64,000 nucleotides of DNA from Pararhizobium_B sp963760965 (GCA_963760965.1 CAVXEW010000007.1:1-64000); one strand, 5' to 3'. Shown: positions 45,108 to 54,582, numbered from the stretch's first letter. Program-made: numbers and translations. Notes: generated from the sequence alone by a model not told the origin.

Positions 45108-45743
45108 TCACACCCTCTCCTCTTTCGGGCTGGCAGGACCGTGCGTGTGGGCCCAGAGATGGCCGACACGCTTCGCGCCCTCCAATGTGGTTTCGAAGAA
45201 CACGGCCTTCACCGGAACTTCCACGGTCGGGAAGTCGTGGTGGTGGCCCATTCCGATCGGAATGCAGTCGCCCGCCGTCACCCGGAACCGTGAGTCGCCG
45301 ACGCGGACGGTGCCGGCGCCTTCCAGCACGATCCAGTACTCGTCGCAATCGTGGTAGTGGACGTCGACGGAGGTGGTCTTCAGGTAGTCGGCGGGGTCGC
45401 CGATATTGACCGGCTCGTCCGTGTTCACAACCTGGAAAACACCGCATCCGCCGAGCTCCGCCCCCCACTCGCCCACCAGCCTGACCACGCGAATTCCGGT
45501 GGAGCATCCGATCAGCCTGACGCGCGAACCGCGGGCCAGGTCGAGAAATTGCGCCGGCTTCAGGACGAGGGAGCGCTGCCCGTCATCCAGGCACACCTGG
45601 ACGGTGCCGGATGCAACGATCAGCCGCTCCTTCCGAGAACCGGCGACGAATTCCTCGCAGCGCCCCTGATCGAGATCCAGGCTCGTGAAGTTCTGCAGCT
45701 GGCACCATGCGGGTGCCCGTTCTCCGGCGCGAAATGTCGACAT
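45108..45743 (-). CDS. cupin-domain protein
   Basis: A 211-residue protein with a C-terminal cupin. HYHDCDEYWIVLEGAGTVRV fits the metal-binding motif 1 (HxH-like HYH, then E), and GDCIPIGMGHHHDFPT fits motif 2. The N-terminal half is a second, metal-poor jelly-roll (VASGTVQVCLDDGQRSLVLK, LDLARGSRVRLIGCS). Bicupins of this kind are sugar isomerases or sugar-acid enzymes. ATG 45743 has CGGGAGGAGAGC. First gene of the minus-strand catabolic operon, divergent from the half-barrel/GH31 operon. Confidence 0.78.
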   Translation of the reverse strand: MSTFRAGERAPAWCQLQNFTSLDLDQGRCEEFVAGSRKERLIVASGTVQVCLDDGQRSLVLKPAQFLDLARGSRVRLIGCSTGIRVVRLVGEWGAELGGCGVFQVVNTDEPVNIGDPADYLKTTSVDVHYHDCDEYWIVLEGAGTVRVGDSRFRVTAGDCIPIGMGHHHDFPTVEVPVKAVFFETTLEGAKRVGHLWAHTHGPASPKEERV

Positions 45744-45866
45744 GCTCTCCTCCCGATCGGACTGGCAAGGCGGAACCAGTCCGCCGTCAGGCCGACGGCA
45801 TCGCCTGAACCGCGCGCCGAGGATCATCGTCCCGACATGGGTTAGAAAGACGCGGCATGATGAGAA

Positions 45867-45887
45867 TTGGGTAAAACTGGGAAAAAA
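45867..45887. promoter_or_regulatory. tandem TGGG motif, candidate operator (site 2)
   Basis: TTGGGT then AAAAC then TGGGAAAAAA: two TGGG boxes again 10 bases apart, with A-rich spacers as in site 1 at 41232. It stands in the divergent gap between the cupin operon (minus, from 45743) and the half-barrel/GH31/ATPase operon (plus, from 46004), so one bound regulator could switch both. Confidence 0.5.
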
Positions 45888-46003
45888 TGTCAAATTCCGA
45901 AGTTCGGGGGCCCCCGCGTCTTGTTGTCAGGCAGGGAGAGGGGATGCAAGCGTATGGTCGACGCAGCGCCTCGGCGCCGGTAGCGTCATCGGGAGGAATT
46001 TTC

Positions 46004-46561
46004 GTGAGGATCGTGTTTTCGGAAAGGCTGGACGTAGCCGCGACAGCGGACGGAAACATCCTGCGCGTCATTTGTCCATGGCTGACGGGCCTTCCTCCGG
46101 AAACGGGCCCCTGGCTGTCTGCCCTTCCGATCTCGGACGTCAACGCCTTCACGGACGACGAGGCCCCTACCGAGATACCCGGACACCTCGCCGACAGCAC
46201 CTATTTCGGAGTTTTCGCCCTGGACCGCTTCCGGCAGCCTGCCCGGATCTTTTCGAAACTCCGCGCCAAGGGCATCAGGCGGATCATCAACGTTCCGAGC
46301 GTTTCATTCTTCGACGGGCAATCGGCGGAGATCTTCGAGACTCTCGGCTTCAGCTGGAGCGAGGAGGTGGAGTTTCTGAGACGTGCGGCCGCCGCCGGAT
46401 TGAGGTCTGCCGTGTGCGGGCGGGCTCCGGTCGTTCTCGCACGCGAGGACGCGGACATCTTCGACTTTGCGGTCGAGCACGACGGGCCGGGCTCGCAATT
46501 CATCGTCCACCCGGCACGTCGCCCTGCGTCCGCCGACGAAGCTCCGGGACTGTTTTCATGA
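46004..46561 (+). CDS. half-length PEP-hydrolase-like barrel protein
   Basis: 185 residues. The part from about 65 to 150 (STYFGVFALDRFRQPARIFS, KLRAKGIRRIINVPSVSFFD, ETLGFSWSEEVEFLRRAA, GLRSAVCGRAPVVLAREDAD) aligns with the middle of the barrel in the regulator at 42166 and the enzyme at 35913. The final third of the barrel with GGxIxxP and the GxSSxERLP segment is missing. It may be a ligand-binding or dominant partner of the other two. GTG 46004 follows GGGAGGAATT; its stop overlaps the GH31 start (ATGA). Not a random fragment, since it is embedded in a tight operon. Confidence 0.6.
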   Translation: MRIVFSERLDVAATADGNILRVICPWLTGLPPETGPWLSALPISDVNAFTDDEAPTEIPGHLADSTYFGVFALDRFRQPARIFSKLRAKGIRRIINVPSVSFFDGQSAEIFETLGFSWSEEVEFLRRAAAAGLRSAVCGRAPVVLAREDADIFDFAVEHDGPGSQFIVHPARRPASADEAPGLFS

Positions 46562-48849
46562 GCGGACCGCCAGCAGCCGACACGGGCCGGAGCACGGTCG
46601 CCCTGGAGCTCTCGGAGGCATCCGTTCCGACGGAAGTCTCCTCCTGGACCAGCCGAGTCGCCCGGTTGCGGATAGGGACCGGCGAGCGATCTGCTTCCTA
46701 TCTCCCGGAGCGGACGATGCCGGACGCGCCGGCGGTCGGGATGGACGGGGACACCGTCGTCGGCGGAAGCGTGGCTCTGCGCCTGGTCGAAGAGACCCGA
46801 GAACTGGAGCTTCTCGATGACGATGGCAGACCGGCCCTTCGGATCGCGGCGACACCTCTCGCCGGAGGAATCGGCATCTCCTGCCACATTGCCGGCGAGC
46901 AGCACTTCTTCGGTCTCGGGCATGGCGGCGACTGCTTCGACCGGCTCGGAGCAACCCGTAGGCTCTGGGCGTCGCATATCAATCACGGCAACGGAGCCGA
47001 CATTCCGGTTCCCGTCGTCTTCTCGGACCGCGGATATGGTCTGTTCTTCGACAATGCGGCGCGGGCAACCGTCACGCCGGACAGGTCATACCGGTCGAGT
47101 TGGCTCAACTACGAAACGATAGCGACGTGCGTCGACATGTATCTGCTCGTCGGGAAGGACCTGCGCGACGCCGTCTCCGAATTTGCGAACCTCGTCGGCC
47201 ATCCATCCATGCCGCCGCGCTGGCTCCTCGGATTCCTGCAGTCCACTCGCCATTTCGAGACTTCCACGGAAGTCGAAGGACTGGCCCGGGAGATGCGCCG
47301 AAGAAACCTGCCCTGCGACGCCCTCATCTTCCTCTCCACCTACGGAACGCAGAAGGGCTGGAACAAGGGTGTCGGTCACCTGGAATGGCATCCCGACCTG
47401 TTTCCCGATCCCGCTGCGACGCTCGGATCCCTCAGAGCCGAGGGCTTCAGGGTGCTTCTCCACGAGTATCCCGTCGTGCACCCGGGTTCGCCGCTGCATG
47501 CGGAGGGGAAATCGAAAGGCTACCTGCTGGCCGAGACCTACCCGGCGCCCGCACCGGCAGACGCCGCGCCCGACAACTACCGCGAAGACCAGAACTACAT
47601 CGACTTCCTCAACCGCGAGGCTGGCACGTGGTGGTGGAAGCAGCATCGCGAACTCGGCGCCGACGGCTGGTGGCTCGACGGCGGCGAGGGACCCGCGGCC
47701 GGCGCCGAAGCCGACGGACGCTCCACCACCGGGCTGCACAACCGGTTCGATCTCATGCGCCAGCAGGCCTTCAGCGACGGGGAGGCTTGCGACCGCCCCG
47801 GGCGCCGGCCCGTCATGCTGTGTCGTTCCGGCGGCCCCGGCATGCAGCGTTTCGGAGCCGCCTGCTGGTCGGGCGACATCAACGGGAGCTTCGAAACCCT
47901 GGAAAGGCAGGTGCCTCTCGCCCTTTCGGCCGCGATGTCGGGAATTGCCTATTGGGGAAGCGACATCGGCGGGTTCTATACGCGCCGGGCCGATGAGGAG
48001 GAGCTTTTCGTCCGATGGATGCAATTCGGCGCGTTTTGCCCCATCTTCCGCGCGCATGGCCGCGACTGGCGCAATCGCCTGCCGTGGGCCCACGGCGAGC
48101 GCGCCGAATCGATATGCCGGCGCTACATGGAGCTGCGCTACCGCCTGCTCCCGTACAATTACACCCTGGCGTGGCAGGCACACCGCTGCGGGCTACCCCT
48201 CATGCGGCCTCTGGCGCTGAACTACCCGGAAGATGCGCGCGCCGCGGAAGTTGACTACGAGTTCCTCTGGGGAGACGACCTTCTCGTGGCACCGGTAACG
48301 CGCGAGGGGGCGACGCGCTGGCCGGTCTACCTGCCCCGCGGCAACTGGTACGATTTCTGGACCGGGAAGAGATACGCGGGTCCGTGCGCCATCGAGGTGG
48401 ATGCGCCGCTCGGGACGATCCCGGTCTTCGTCCGCGGCGGATCGATCATACCGATGGGCCCGCCGGCGCAACACACCACGACGGAGCTGCCGGACGAGCT
48501 GACCTTGCTCGTCCATACCGAAGCGACGGCGTCCGGCGCACTCTACGAGGACGACGGCGACGGGCACGGTCGCGGAGGGCATCTGCTCACGGCCTATTCG
48601 GCGGAGCGGACAGGGGACGAACTGAGGGTCTCGGCGCACTTGCAGGCGGGCGAGTCCGCCGCATGTCCGGCAGCAAGACGCCACACCGTCCGGATCTGGC
48701 TGGACGCCAATCCGATGGACGTGGAGACCGGACCGGAGCCGGTCCGCACGTTCCGGCCATGGGAGCGGGACGGCGCCTACATCATCACATCAATGCCCGG
48801 AAACAGTTCATGGGTGAGTTTCAGGCTGGGGCCTGAACGGGCAGCTTGA
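46558..48849 (+). CDS. glycoside hydrolase family 31 (alpha-glucosidase/alpha-xylosidase type)
   Basis: A 763-residue GH31 enzyme. An N-terminal beta-sandwich ends with EQHFFGLGHGGDCFDRLG. The catalytic barrel follows (LLGFLQSTRHFETSTEVEGL, CDALIFLSTYGTQKGWNKG). The nucleophile is Asp374 in WWLDGGEGP and the probable acid/base is Asp440 in CWSGDINGSFE. SAAMSGIAYWGSDIGGFYTR comes next, and beta-sandwich domains follow (GDDLLVAPVTREGATRWPVY, YDFWTGKRY). No signal peptide, so it cleaves an imported alpha-linked oligosaccharide or glycoside in the cytoplasm. The nucleophile context differs from the usual WxDxxE, so specificity is uncertain. Confidence 0.9.
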   Translation: MSGPPAADTGRSTVALELSEASVPTEVSSWTSRVARLRIGTGERSASYLPERTMPDAPAVGMDGDTVVGGSVALRLVEETRELELLDDDGRPALRIAATPLAGGIGISCHIAGEQHFFGLGHGGDCFDRLGATRRLWASHINHGNGADIPVPVVFSDRGYGLFFDNAARATVTPDRSYRSSWLNYETIATCVDMYLLVGKDLRDAVSEFANLVGHPSMPPRWLLGFLQSTRHFETSTEVEGLAREMRRRNLPCDALIFLSTYGTQKGWNKGVGHLEWHPDLFPDPAATLGSLRAEGFRVLLHEYPVVHPGSPLHAEGKSKGYLLAETYPAPAPADAAPDNYREDQNYIDFLNREAGTWWWKQHRELGADGWWLDGGEGPAAGAEADGRSTTGLHNRFDLMRQQAFSDGEACDRPGRRPVMLCRSGGPGMQRFGAACWSGDINGSFETLERQVPLALSAAMSGIAYWGSDIGGFYTRRADEEELFVRWMQFGAFCPIFRAHGRDWRNRLPWAHGERAESICRRYMELRYRLLPYNYTLAWQAHRCGLPLMRPLALNYPEDARAAEVDYEFLWGDDLLVAPVTREGATRWPVYLPRGNWYDFWTGKRYAGPCAIEVDAPLGTIPVFVRGGSIIPMGPPAQHTTTELPDELTLLVHTEATASGALYEDDGDGHGRGGHLLTAYSAERTGDELRVSAHLQAGESAACPAARRHTVRIWLDANPMDVETGPEPVRTFRPWERDGAYIITSMPGNSSWVSFRLGPERAA

Positions 48850-48887
48850 CGAGAAGGCGCAGGTCAGCGCCAGCAGCGGGAGGTTAC

Positions 48888-49949
48888 ATGGCACCGGTCA
48901 CAATACGCGAAGTCCGCAAGTCCTTCGGAACCTTCGAAGTCATCCACGGCGTCAATATCGAGATCGAGGACGGGGAATTCGTCATCCTGGTGGGCCCCTC
49001 CGGGTGCGGAAAGTCCACGCTTCTTCGAATGGTGGCAGGCCTCGAGAGCATCTCGGGCGGGGAAATCTCGATCGATGATCGGGTCGTCAACGCCGACCGC
49101 CCGCGGGACCGGGACATCGCGATGGTCTTCCAGAACTACGCCCTCTATCCGCACATGACGGTGCGCGAAAACATGGGATTCTCGCTGCGCCTCAAGCGCG
49201 TCGACCAGGAAACCAAGAGCAGAAGCGTCAACCGGGCCGCCGAGATCCTCGGGCTGACGCAGTTGCTGGGCCGTTACCCGCGCGAGCTGTCCGGTGGCCA
49301 GCGCCAGCGCGTCGCCATGGGCCGGGCGATCGTCCGCAACCCGAAGGTCTTCCTGTTCGACGAACCGCTTTCGAACCTCGATGCGAAGCTCAGGGTCGCG
49401 ATGCGCACCGAGATCAAGGAACTGCACCAGCGCCTCGGAACGACGACGATCTACGTGACGCACGACCAGATCGAAGCCATGACGATGGCGGACAAGATCG
49501 TCGTCATGCATGACGGAGAGATTTCGCAGGCCGGCGCTCCGCTCGATCTCTACGACCAGCCCGCGAATGTCTTCGTCGCTGGTTTCATCGGCTCGCCGGC
49601 CATGAACCTGATCCCCGGGACGTTCAGGCGTGGAGACGGCCTCTACGTGGAGACGAAGGACGGCAGACGCCTGCCGGTCGGGCGGGACTGCCGGGCGGCC
49701 GACGGCCAGCCTGTAATCTACGGCGTCCGCCCCGAACATCTCAGTATCTGCACGAGCGGTATCGAGGTGGAAATCAGCGTGACCGAGCCGACCGGCGCCG
49801 AGATCCAGATCCTCGCGAAGATGGGTGCCACTCAGGTGACGGCTGCCGTGCGGGAGCGGGTGACGCTCAGACCCGGCGAACGCGTCCATTTCGCTCCGCA
49901 GGCGGACACCTTGCATCTTTTCGACGCTGGAACCGGTCGACGGATCTGA
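48888..49949 (+). CDS. ugpC: sugar ABC transporter ATP-binding protein, UgpC/MsmK type
   Basis: A 353-residue CUT1 ATPase. It shows EVRKSFGTFEVIHGVNIEIE, Walker A GPSGCGKST, Q-loop MVFQNYALYPHMTVREN, signature LSGGQRQRVAMGRA, Walker B VFLFDEPLSNLD, H-loop YVTHDQIEAM, and the C-terminal OB-fold regulatory part (VIYGVRPEHLSI). It is the missing energy subunit of the importer whose other genes lie at 38059-41136. ATG 48888 with CGGGAGG upstream; a TTG at 48846 overlapping the GH31 end is in frame but weaker. Confidence 0.9.
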   Translation: MAPVTIREVRKSFGTFEVIHGVNIEIEDGEFVILVGPSGCGKSTLLRMVAGLESISGGEISIDDRVVNADRPRDRDIAMVFQNYALYPHMTVRENMGFSLRLKRVDQETKSRSVNRAAEILGLTQLLGRYPRELSGGQRQRVAMGRAIVRNPKVFLFDEPLSNLDAKLRVAMRTEIKELHQRLGTTTIYVTHDQIEAMTMADKIVVMHDGEISQAGAPLDLYDQPANVFVAGFIGSPAMNLIPGTFRRGDGLYVETKDGRRLPVGRDCRAADGQPVIYGVRPEHLSICTSGIEVEISVTEPTGAEIQILAKMGATQVTAAVRERVTLRPGERVHFAPQADTLHLFDAGTGRRI

Positions 49950-50336
49950 TCATCGGTTGCTTCGCAACTCCTGAGGCCGATTATTGCTAGCTACCGCCGC
50001 AGCGACGAATTGCAATGCCCACTTAGCGAATGCCGTAGTCAGCATCTGCTATTCCGAAGACGGTCCCCGATCCGGCAGTAATAATGTATGGCCCGCCCGT
50101 TGTCTGCAAGGCTAACTTCGAAAGGCTTTCGCAGTCTGCATCAATGTATCCGGTCTTTTCGTGAGGGTGTTTCCCTCAGACCATGATGGAGTTCCGCGCA
50201 CGCGGGTCCTCATAATTTCCCCGACCTCTGGGGTCATTATTTCTGTCAGGTTTTCCCGCGTGCCGATCGACTGTTCTGGCCATCCTCCGTTCCGCTCGCA
50301 GATTGGTGGGCAGTCTTCCCGACTGCCGTATTCCTT
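49950..50336. other. intergenic region leading into IS remnant
   Basis: No gene is supported. A small perfect hairpin GTTGC-TTC-GCAAC lies about 8 bases after the ATPase stop, without a T-tract. The part beyond about 50170 is probably the 3' flank of the IS110 remnant that follows. Confidence 0.35.
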
Positions 50337-50786
50337 CTACCCGGTAACCGCGACGAGGCGGCTGGCGTCAAAAGCCTTTCCGCTGCTGAGCACTGCCCAT
50401 GCGATGCACGCCAGACGGTTGGCCATCGCCGCCACCGCCTTGTTCGCATGCATGCGCTCCAGAAGACGTTCGAGCCAGGCGCGCAATGGTGTCCGCGCGG
50501 CGCGCAGGAGCGCCCGGGCTCCATGGATGAACAGCTTGCGCAGATAGACATTGCCACGCTTCGAGATGCCGAGCAGCCGCGTTCGGCCGCCGATGCTTGA
50601 CTGCCGCGGCACAAGGCCGAGCCAGGCGGAAAGATCCCGTCCCCTCCTGAAGGCGTTGTCTTCGCCGATCGCCGCGACGAGTGCCGAGGCAGTCAGCGGC
50701 CCGATGCCCGGCACACTCGTCAGCCTTCGCATTCGCTTGTCCTGCTGACAGGCCTGGACGATGATCGCCTCGGTCTCCCCGATCCG
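50337..50786 (-). pseudogene. IS110-family transposase, C-terminal part
   Basis: About 148 residues of the Transposase_20 domain: MRRLTSVPGIGPLTASALVA, DLSAWLGLVPRQSSIGGRTR, LLGISKRGNVYLRKLFIHGA and NRLACIAWAVL. The Ser-containing catalytic region is here (RQSSIGG). The N-terminal part is separated from it by 610 bases of IS630 sequence. Joint at about 50786. Confidence 0.85.
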
Positions 50787-51395
50787 GCCGCCGCCCGCTT
50801 CGGAATTGCCGCGTCCTCGGCGGTGAAATGGTCGCAACGCTACCGGGCGACCGGAACGGTCGCGCCCGGCAAGATGGGCGGGCACCGCAAACGCATCCTG
50901 GAGCCACACCGGACGTTCATCATCGAGCGGATCAACCAGACCTCGCATTTGACGCTGCACGGACTGAAGGCAGAGCTGGCGGCGCGTGGGGTGAAGGTGT
51001 CGCACGACACGGTGTGGAAGTTCCTGCGCCGCGAGGGGCTTCGGTTCAAAAAAAACTCTGCTCGCCCTTGAGCAGGCCCGTGCCGACATCGCCCGTCGCC
51101 GACAGCGCTGGCGGTCCTTGCAGGCCGGTCTCGATCCACGGCGGCTGGTGTTCATCGACGAGACCTGGATCAAGACCAACATGGCACCGCTGCGCGGATG
51201 GGGACCCCGCGGCAAGCGCCTGCGTGGCTTCGCCCCGCACGGCCACTGGCGCACGCTGACCTTCCTCGGCGCGCTGCGCTGCGATCGGCTGACGGCTCCT
51301 TGTGTCTTCGATGGACCGATCAACAGTCAGTGCTTCCGGGCCTATGTCGAGCAGCAACTCGTGCCCGTGCTCGAGCCCGGCGACATCGTCGTGGC
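50787..51395 (+). pseudogene. IS630-family transposase, central part
   Basis: The frame starts inside the N-terminal helix-turn-helix (AARFGIAASSAVKWSQRYRA, GKMGGHRKRILEPHRTFII, KVSHDTVWKFLRREGLRF). An 8-A run at 51048-51055 follows, and the family continues one base shifted (LEQARADIARRRQRW, DPRRLVFIDETWIKTNMAPL, RAYVEQQLVPVLEPGDIVV). Frameshifting at A-runs is known in IS630 elements, so this shift may be programmed. The second catalytic Asp is cut off at 51395 by IS110 sequence. Confidence 0.8.
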
Positions 51396-51483
51396 GCACG
51401 AGAAGCCGGCCGTTCTCATCGACACCATGGATTTGAAAGACGCTCTTTGCGAGGTCGATGCCAACTGTGGCAAGTTCGGACAT
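51396..51483 (-). pseudogene. IS110-family transposase, N-terminal part
   Basis: ATG 51483 begins MSELATVGIDLAKSVFQIHG and VDENGRLLVRH, the RuvC-like DEDD domain start of IS110 transposases (first Asp in GIDLAKS). After residue 29 the sequence is IS630 in reverse. Upstream to about 51562 is probably the IS110 leader. Confidence 0.8.
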
Positions 51484-51562
51484 GGATGGCTCCTTTGCTC
51501 GGGACGACAACATCCCAACTATGGCGCAATGCGACGCCGAGAGCAGGAGCCATCCACACCAT

Positions 51563-51726
51563 CAATCGAACACGCCTTCGCCAAGATCAAGCACTGGATG
51601 CGGCAAGCCCAGAAACGAACCATCGAGGATACATGGCAACACATCGGACGCCTCGTCTCGACCATCGATCCCATCGAGTGCGCCAACTATCTCGCAAACG
51701 CCGGCTATGCTTCCGTCAAAACCTGA
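51563..51726 (+). pseudogene. IS630-family transposase, C-terminal tail
   Basis: SIEHAFAKIKHWMRQAQKRT, IEDTWQHIGRLVSTIDPIEC and ANYLANAGYASVKT are the last 54 residues of the IS630 transposase, including the catalytic Glu of the NPIE motif. They are separated from the central part by IS110 sequence. The stop is followed by GGGCTCTAGCAGGGCTCT, possibly the terminal repeat. Confidence 0.75.
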
Positions 51727-51928
51727 AGGGCTCTAGCAGGGCTCTGAAGGAGGGCGGGCCATCCCATAATTTCTGCTTCGCGTCCCGAGTCTCGTCATAC
51801 AGGACAGCATCGCCGTTCACCAAGAGCGGACACCGTGGAATCGTCGTCGGGGTTGTACTCGCCGACATCCGGATATTCGCGGATCATTGACCGACATTGT
51901 CAACATCGCGGGCCTGGCACATGTCTGC

Positions 51929-54582
51929 TCAACCGGCGTGAGCACGAACTGGAATGCCAGCGACCGTTTCCTTTCCTATCCGCCGAGCCAGTTCCACCGC
52001 TTCGCCTATTTTCAGTTCGCAACCTTCCTTCCATGCTCGTTCGACAGTTGCCCTATCGATGAGTTCGAAGACAAACCTCGCGCGTATCTTCAAGACCGCT
52101 CTTGGAAGGGCGCATGCCACCGCCATGTTCCTGTCTGAGACGATCTGCTGCGCCGCCAAGGCGCGCAGCCGCCTCCGGGCTTTTGTAGGAAGCAATTGCC
52201 GCCACCCAGTCAAGCGCCATGATCGTGTAAGTCACGTTGTGTTGCGCAACCAATGCATCGAGGGCCGAAACTGCTTCGCGCAAGGCATCATCGCGGCGGC
52301 CCAGAGCTGCATCGATCGACGCAATCGCCAGCCGTTTTACCTCGGCCTCGACATCGTCTCCCGTTTCGCGGGCAATATCGCGGGACTCCTCCCACAACGG
52401 TCGCGCCCCTTCGAGGTCACCCTCCATCCAGCGCGCGAACCCTTGAGCCATCATGATCATTCCGACCTTGTCGCGAGCACCAAGAGCTTCGAACAACTCC
52501 CGCGCTTCGGCAGCGAGTTGGGCACCTGTCCCGGCATCCCCGTTCCAGGTCGATGCCGTGCTGATGGAGAACAGGATATCGGCCTCGTTTAGCCGATCAC
52601 GCAGGAGACGATAGATCCCAAGGGCTTCCTGGTAGAAGTCGAGGGCGGCCGAGTAGTCGCCCTGCCAGTAGGCTAGACTGGCGGCAGCACCCAGCGCTTT
52701 TGCGCGCGCAGCACTCTGCCATCCCTTCGATCTTGGCAGGAATTCGGCTAGCCATCGTCGTCCCTCGGCCATTTGCCCTGTTGCCTGCCAGAACCGCCAC
52801 AATGCGCCAGCCATTCGCAATCCCGTTTCAACGTCGCCCGATTGCAGGCAAAAGTCCAGGGCGGATCGAAGGTTGGCCTCATCGGACGCTAAGCGTGCGG
52901 TTGCCAATTCTTGTCCCCGCTTGGTGAGCCGAGGTTCCAGCTCCTCGACCATGCCTAAGAAAAAGACCTTGTGTTGCCTGCAAGTTGCCTGAAGTTCCCC
53001 GGACATCTGGAGTTCTTCACGTGCAAATCCTCGGATCGTTTCGAGCATTGAGAAGCGTCCCTCGCCATGCAGGGCACGGCTGCAAAGCAGGCTATTGTCG
53101 ATGACCGAAGCAATTGATTCGAGCACCTCATCAACAGGCTGACCGGCTGCAACATATTCCGCGGCTTCCAGCGTGAAGCCGCCGACGAAGACCCCGAGGC
53201 GGCGGAACAGCGCCCGGTCGGCCAAGTTGAGAAGATTGTAGCTCCACGCGACGGTTTCCCGTAGCGTCCGAAACCGGTCGGGCTGGTCGGCAGTCGAACT
53301 CCTGAACGAGGAAAGTTGGCCATCGATGCTCGCCGCAAGACGTTGCACAGGCATCAATCGGCAGCGTGCCGCGGCGAGTTCGATGGCCAACGGCAATCCT
53401 TCCAGTCGATTGACGATCTGCGTAACGGCCGACAGGTTTCCTTCAGCCAAATCGAAATCCGGAACCACCGACTTGACCCGCCTGACGAAAAGGTCGATCG
53501 CATCGCCGCCGTCCGAATCCTTCATTGCCGCCATCGAATCCGGCGTGCGAACCGGCAGCGGAGGAACTTCGTAGATCTGTTCGCCCGTCAGCCTCAACCG
53601 GGCGCGGCTTGTCACCAGAACTCTCAGACCAGACGCGGAAGCCAGCAAGCGGCCGACCAAGGCGGCGGCTTCCAGAACATGCTCGAGATTGTCGAGCACG
53701 AGCAGAAGCTTCTTGTCTTGAAGAAACTCGACCAGCGCTTCGTCCGCTGGACGACCGTCCGCATTACCGAGCCGCAACGTGCGAGCGATCGCCGACGGCA
53801 CGTCGAGCGCATTGGTGACCGAAGCAAGCGGCACGAAGAACGCGCCGTCATCAAAGCTGCCCAAAACTTCGGCAGCAACCTTGATCGCCAGGCGCGTCTT
53901 GCCGATGCCACCCGGACCCGTCAGAGTAAGCAGACGTGCATGTCCCAGAAGGCTTTTGATCTTGGCCAGTTCCTCCTTTCGACCGACGAAATCAGTCATT
54001 TCGGAGGGAATATTGTGGGGTCTGGCCTCGGCCGTCCTCAACGGCGGAAAGTCGACAAGGAGATCGGGCGCGACAACTTGATAGAGTTGCTCGACGGCAT
54101 CGAGATCCTTCAGGCGGTGCTTGCCAAGATCGATGAACCCGATCTCGCCATTTGAAGACCTGATTGCAGAATAGGCTTCGTTTGAAGCGACGATCTGCCC
54201 GCCGTGCCCCGCGGCGCTTACGCGAGCAACCCGATGAACGTCGAGCCCCGCATAATCGCGTCCGGCGAGTTGGGGCCGTCCGACATGCAGCCCCATTCGG
54301 ACGCGTACAGGTTCTCCTTCCTTCCAGCCAAACCGGGAAAGCGCGCGTTGTATCGCAATCGCGCATTCGACACCGTTCGAACTCCTTTTCGAAGACGATG
54401 AAAAAGCCATCGCCGAGCGTGTTGACCACGACGCCATGCCATCGATCGACTTCAGACCTGATGATGTCATCATGAACCATCAAGACGGCTGGATAGAGGG
54501 GACCCAGCCGCTGCAATAGCCGAGTCGAACCCTCGATATCCGTCATAAGAAGCGTAACGGAACCGGTCGGAAGCGAGTCCAT
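51929..54582 (-). pseudogene. adenylate-cyclase-like/ATPase/TPR regulator, two frameshifts
   Basis: ATG 54582 starts a class III nucleotide cyclase domain (GSVTLLMTDIEGSTRLLQRL, VVVNTLGDGFFIVFEK). A one-base shift near 54385 moves it to another frame (NGVECAIAIQRALSRFGWKE, RVRMGLHVGRPQLAGRDYAG). It continues through an NB-ARC-like ATPase (FVGRKEELAKIKSLL, LTLTGPGGIGKTRLAIKVAA, LLLVLDNLEHVLEAA) and a TPR region. A second shift near 52100 leads to the true end ERAWKEGCELKIGEAVELAR, stopping at 51929. It would be about 880 residues, of the type that couples cyclase-fold sensing to signalling ATPases. Only the two shifts break it. Confidence 0.8.

Larger units (their letters stand above)
50337..51726. 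mobile_element. interleaved IS110/IS630 mosaic
   Basis: Along the plus strand the order is IS110 C-terminal part (reversed), IS630 body, IS110 N-terminal part (reversed), IS630 C-terminal tail. A simple insertion of one element into the other gives three pieces, not four alternating ones, so at least one further deletion or recombination between copies has occurred. Neither transposase can be made. Element ends were not determined precisely. Confidence 0.7.
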
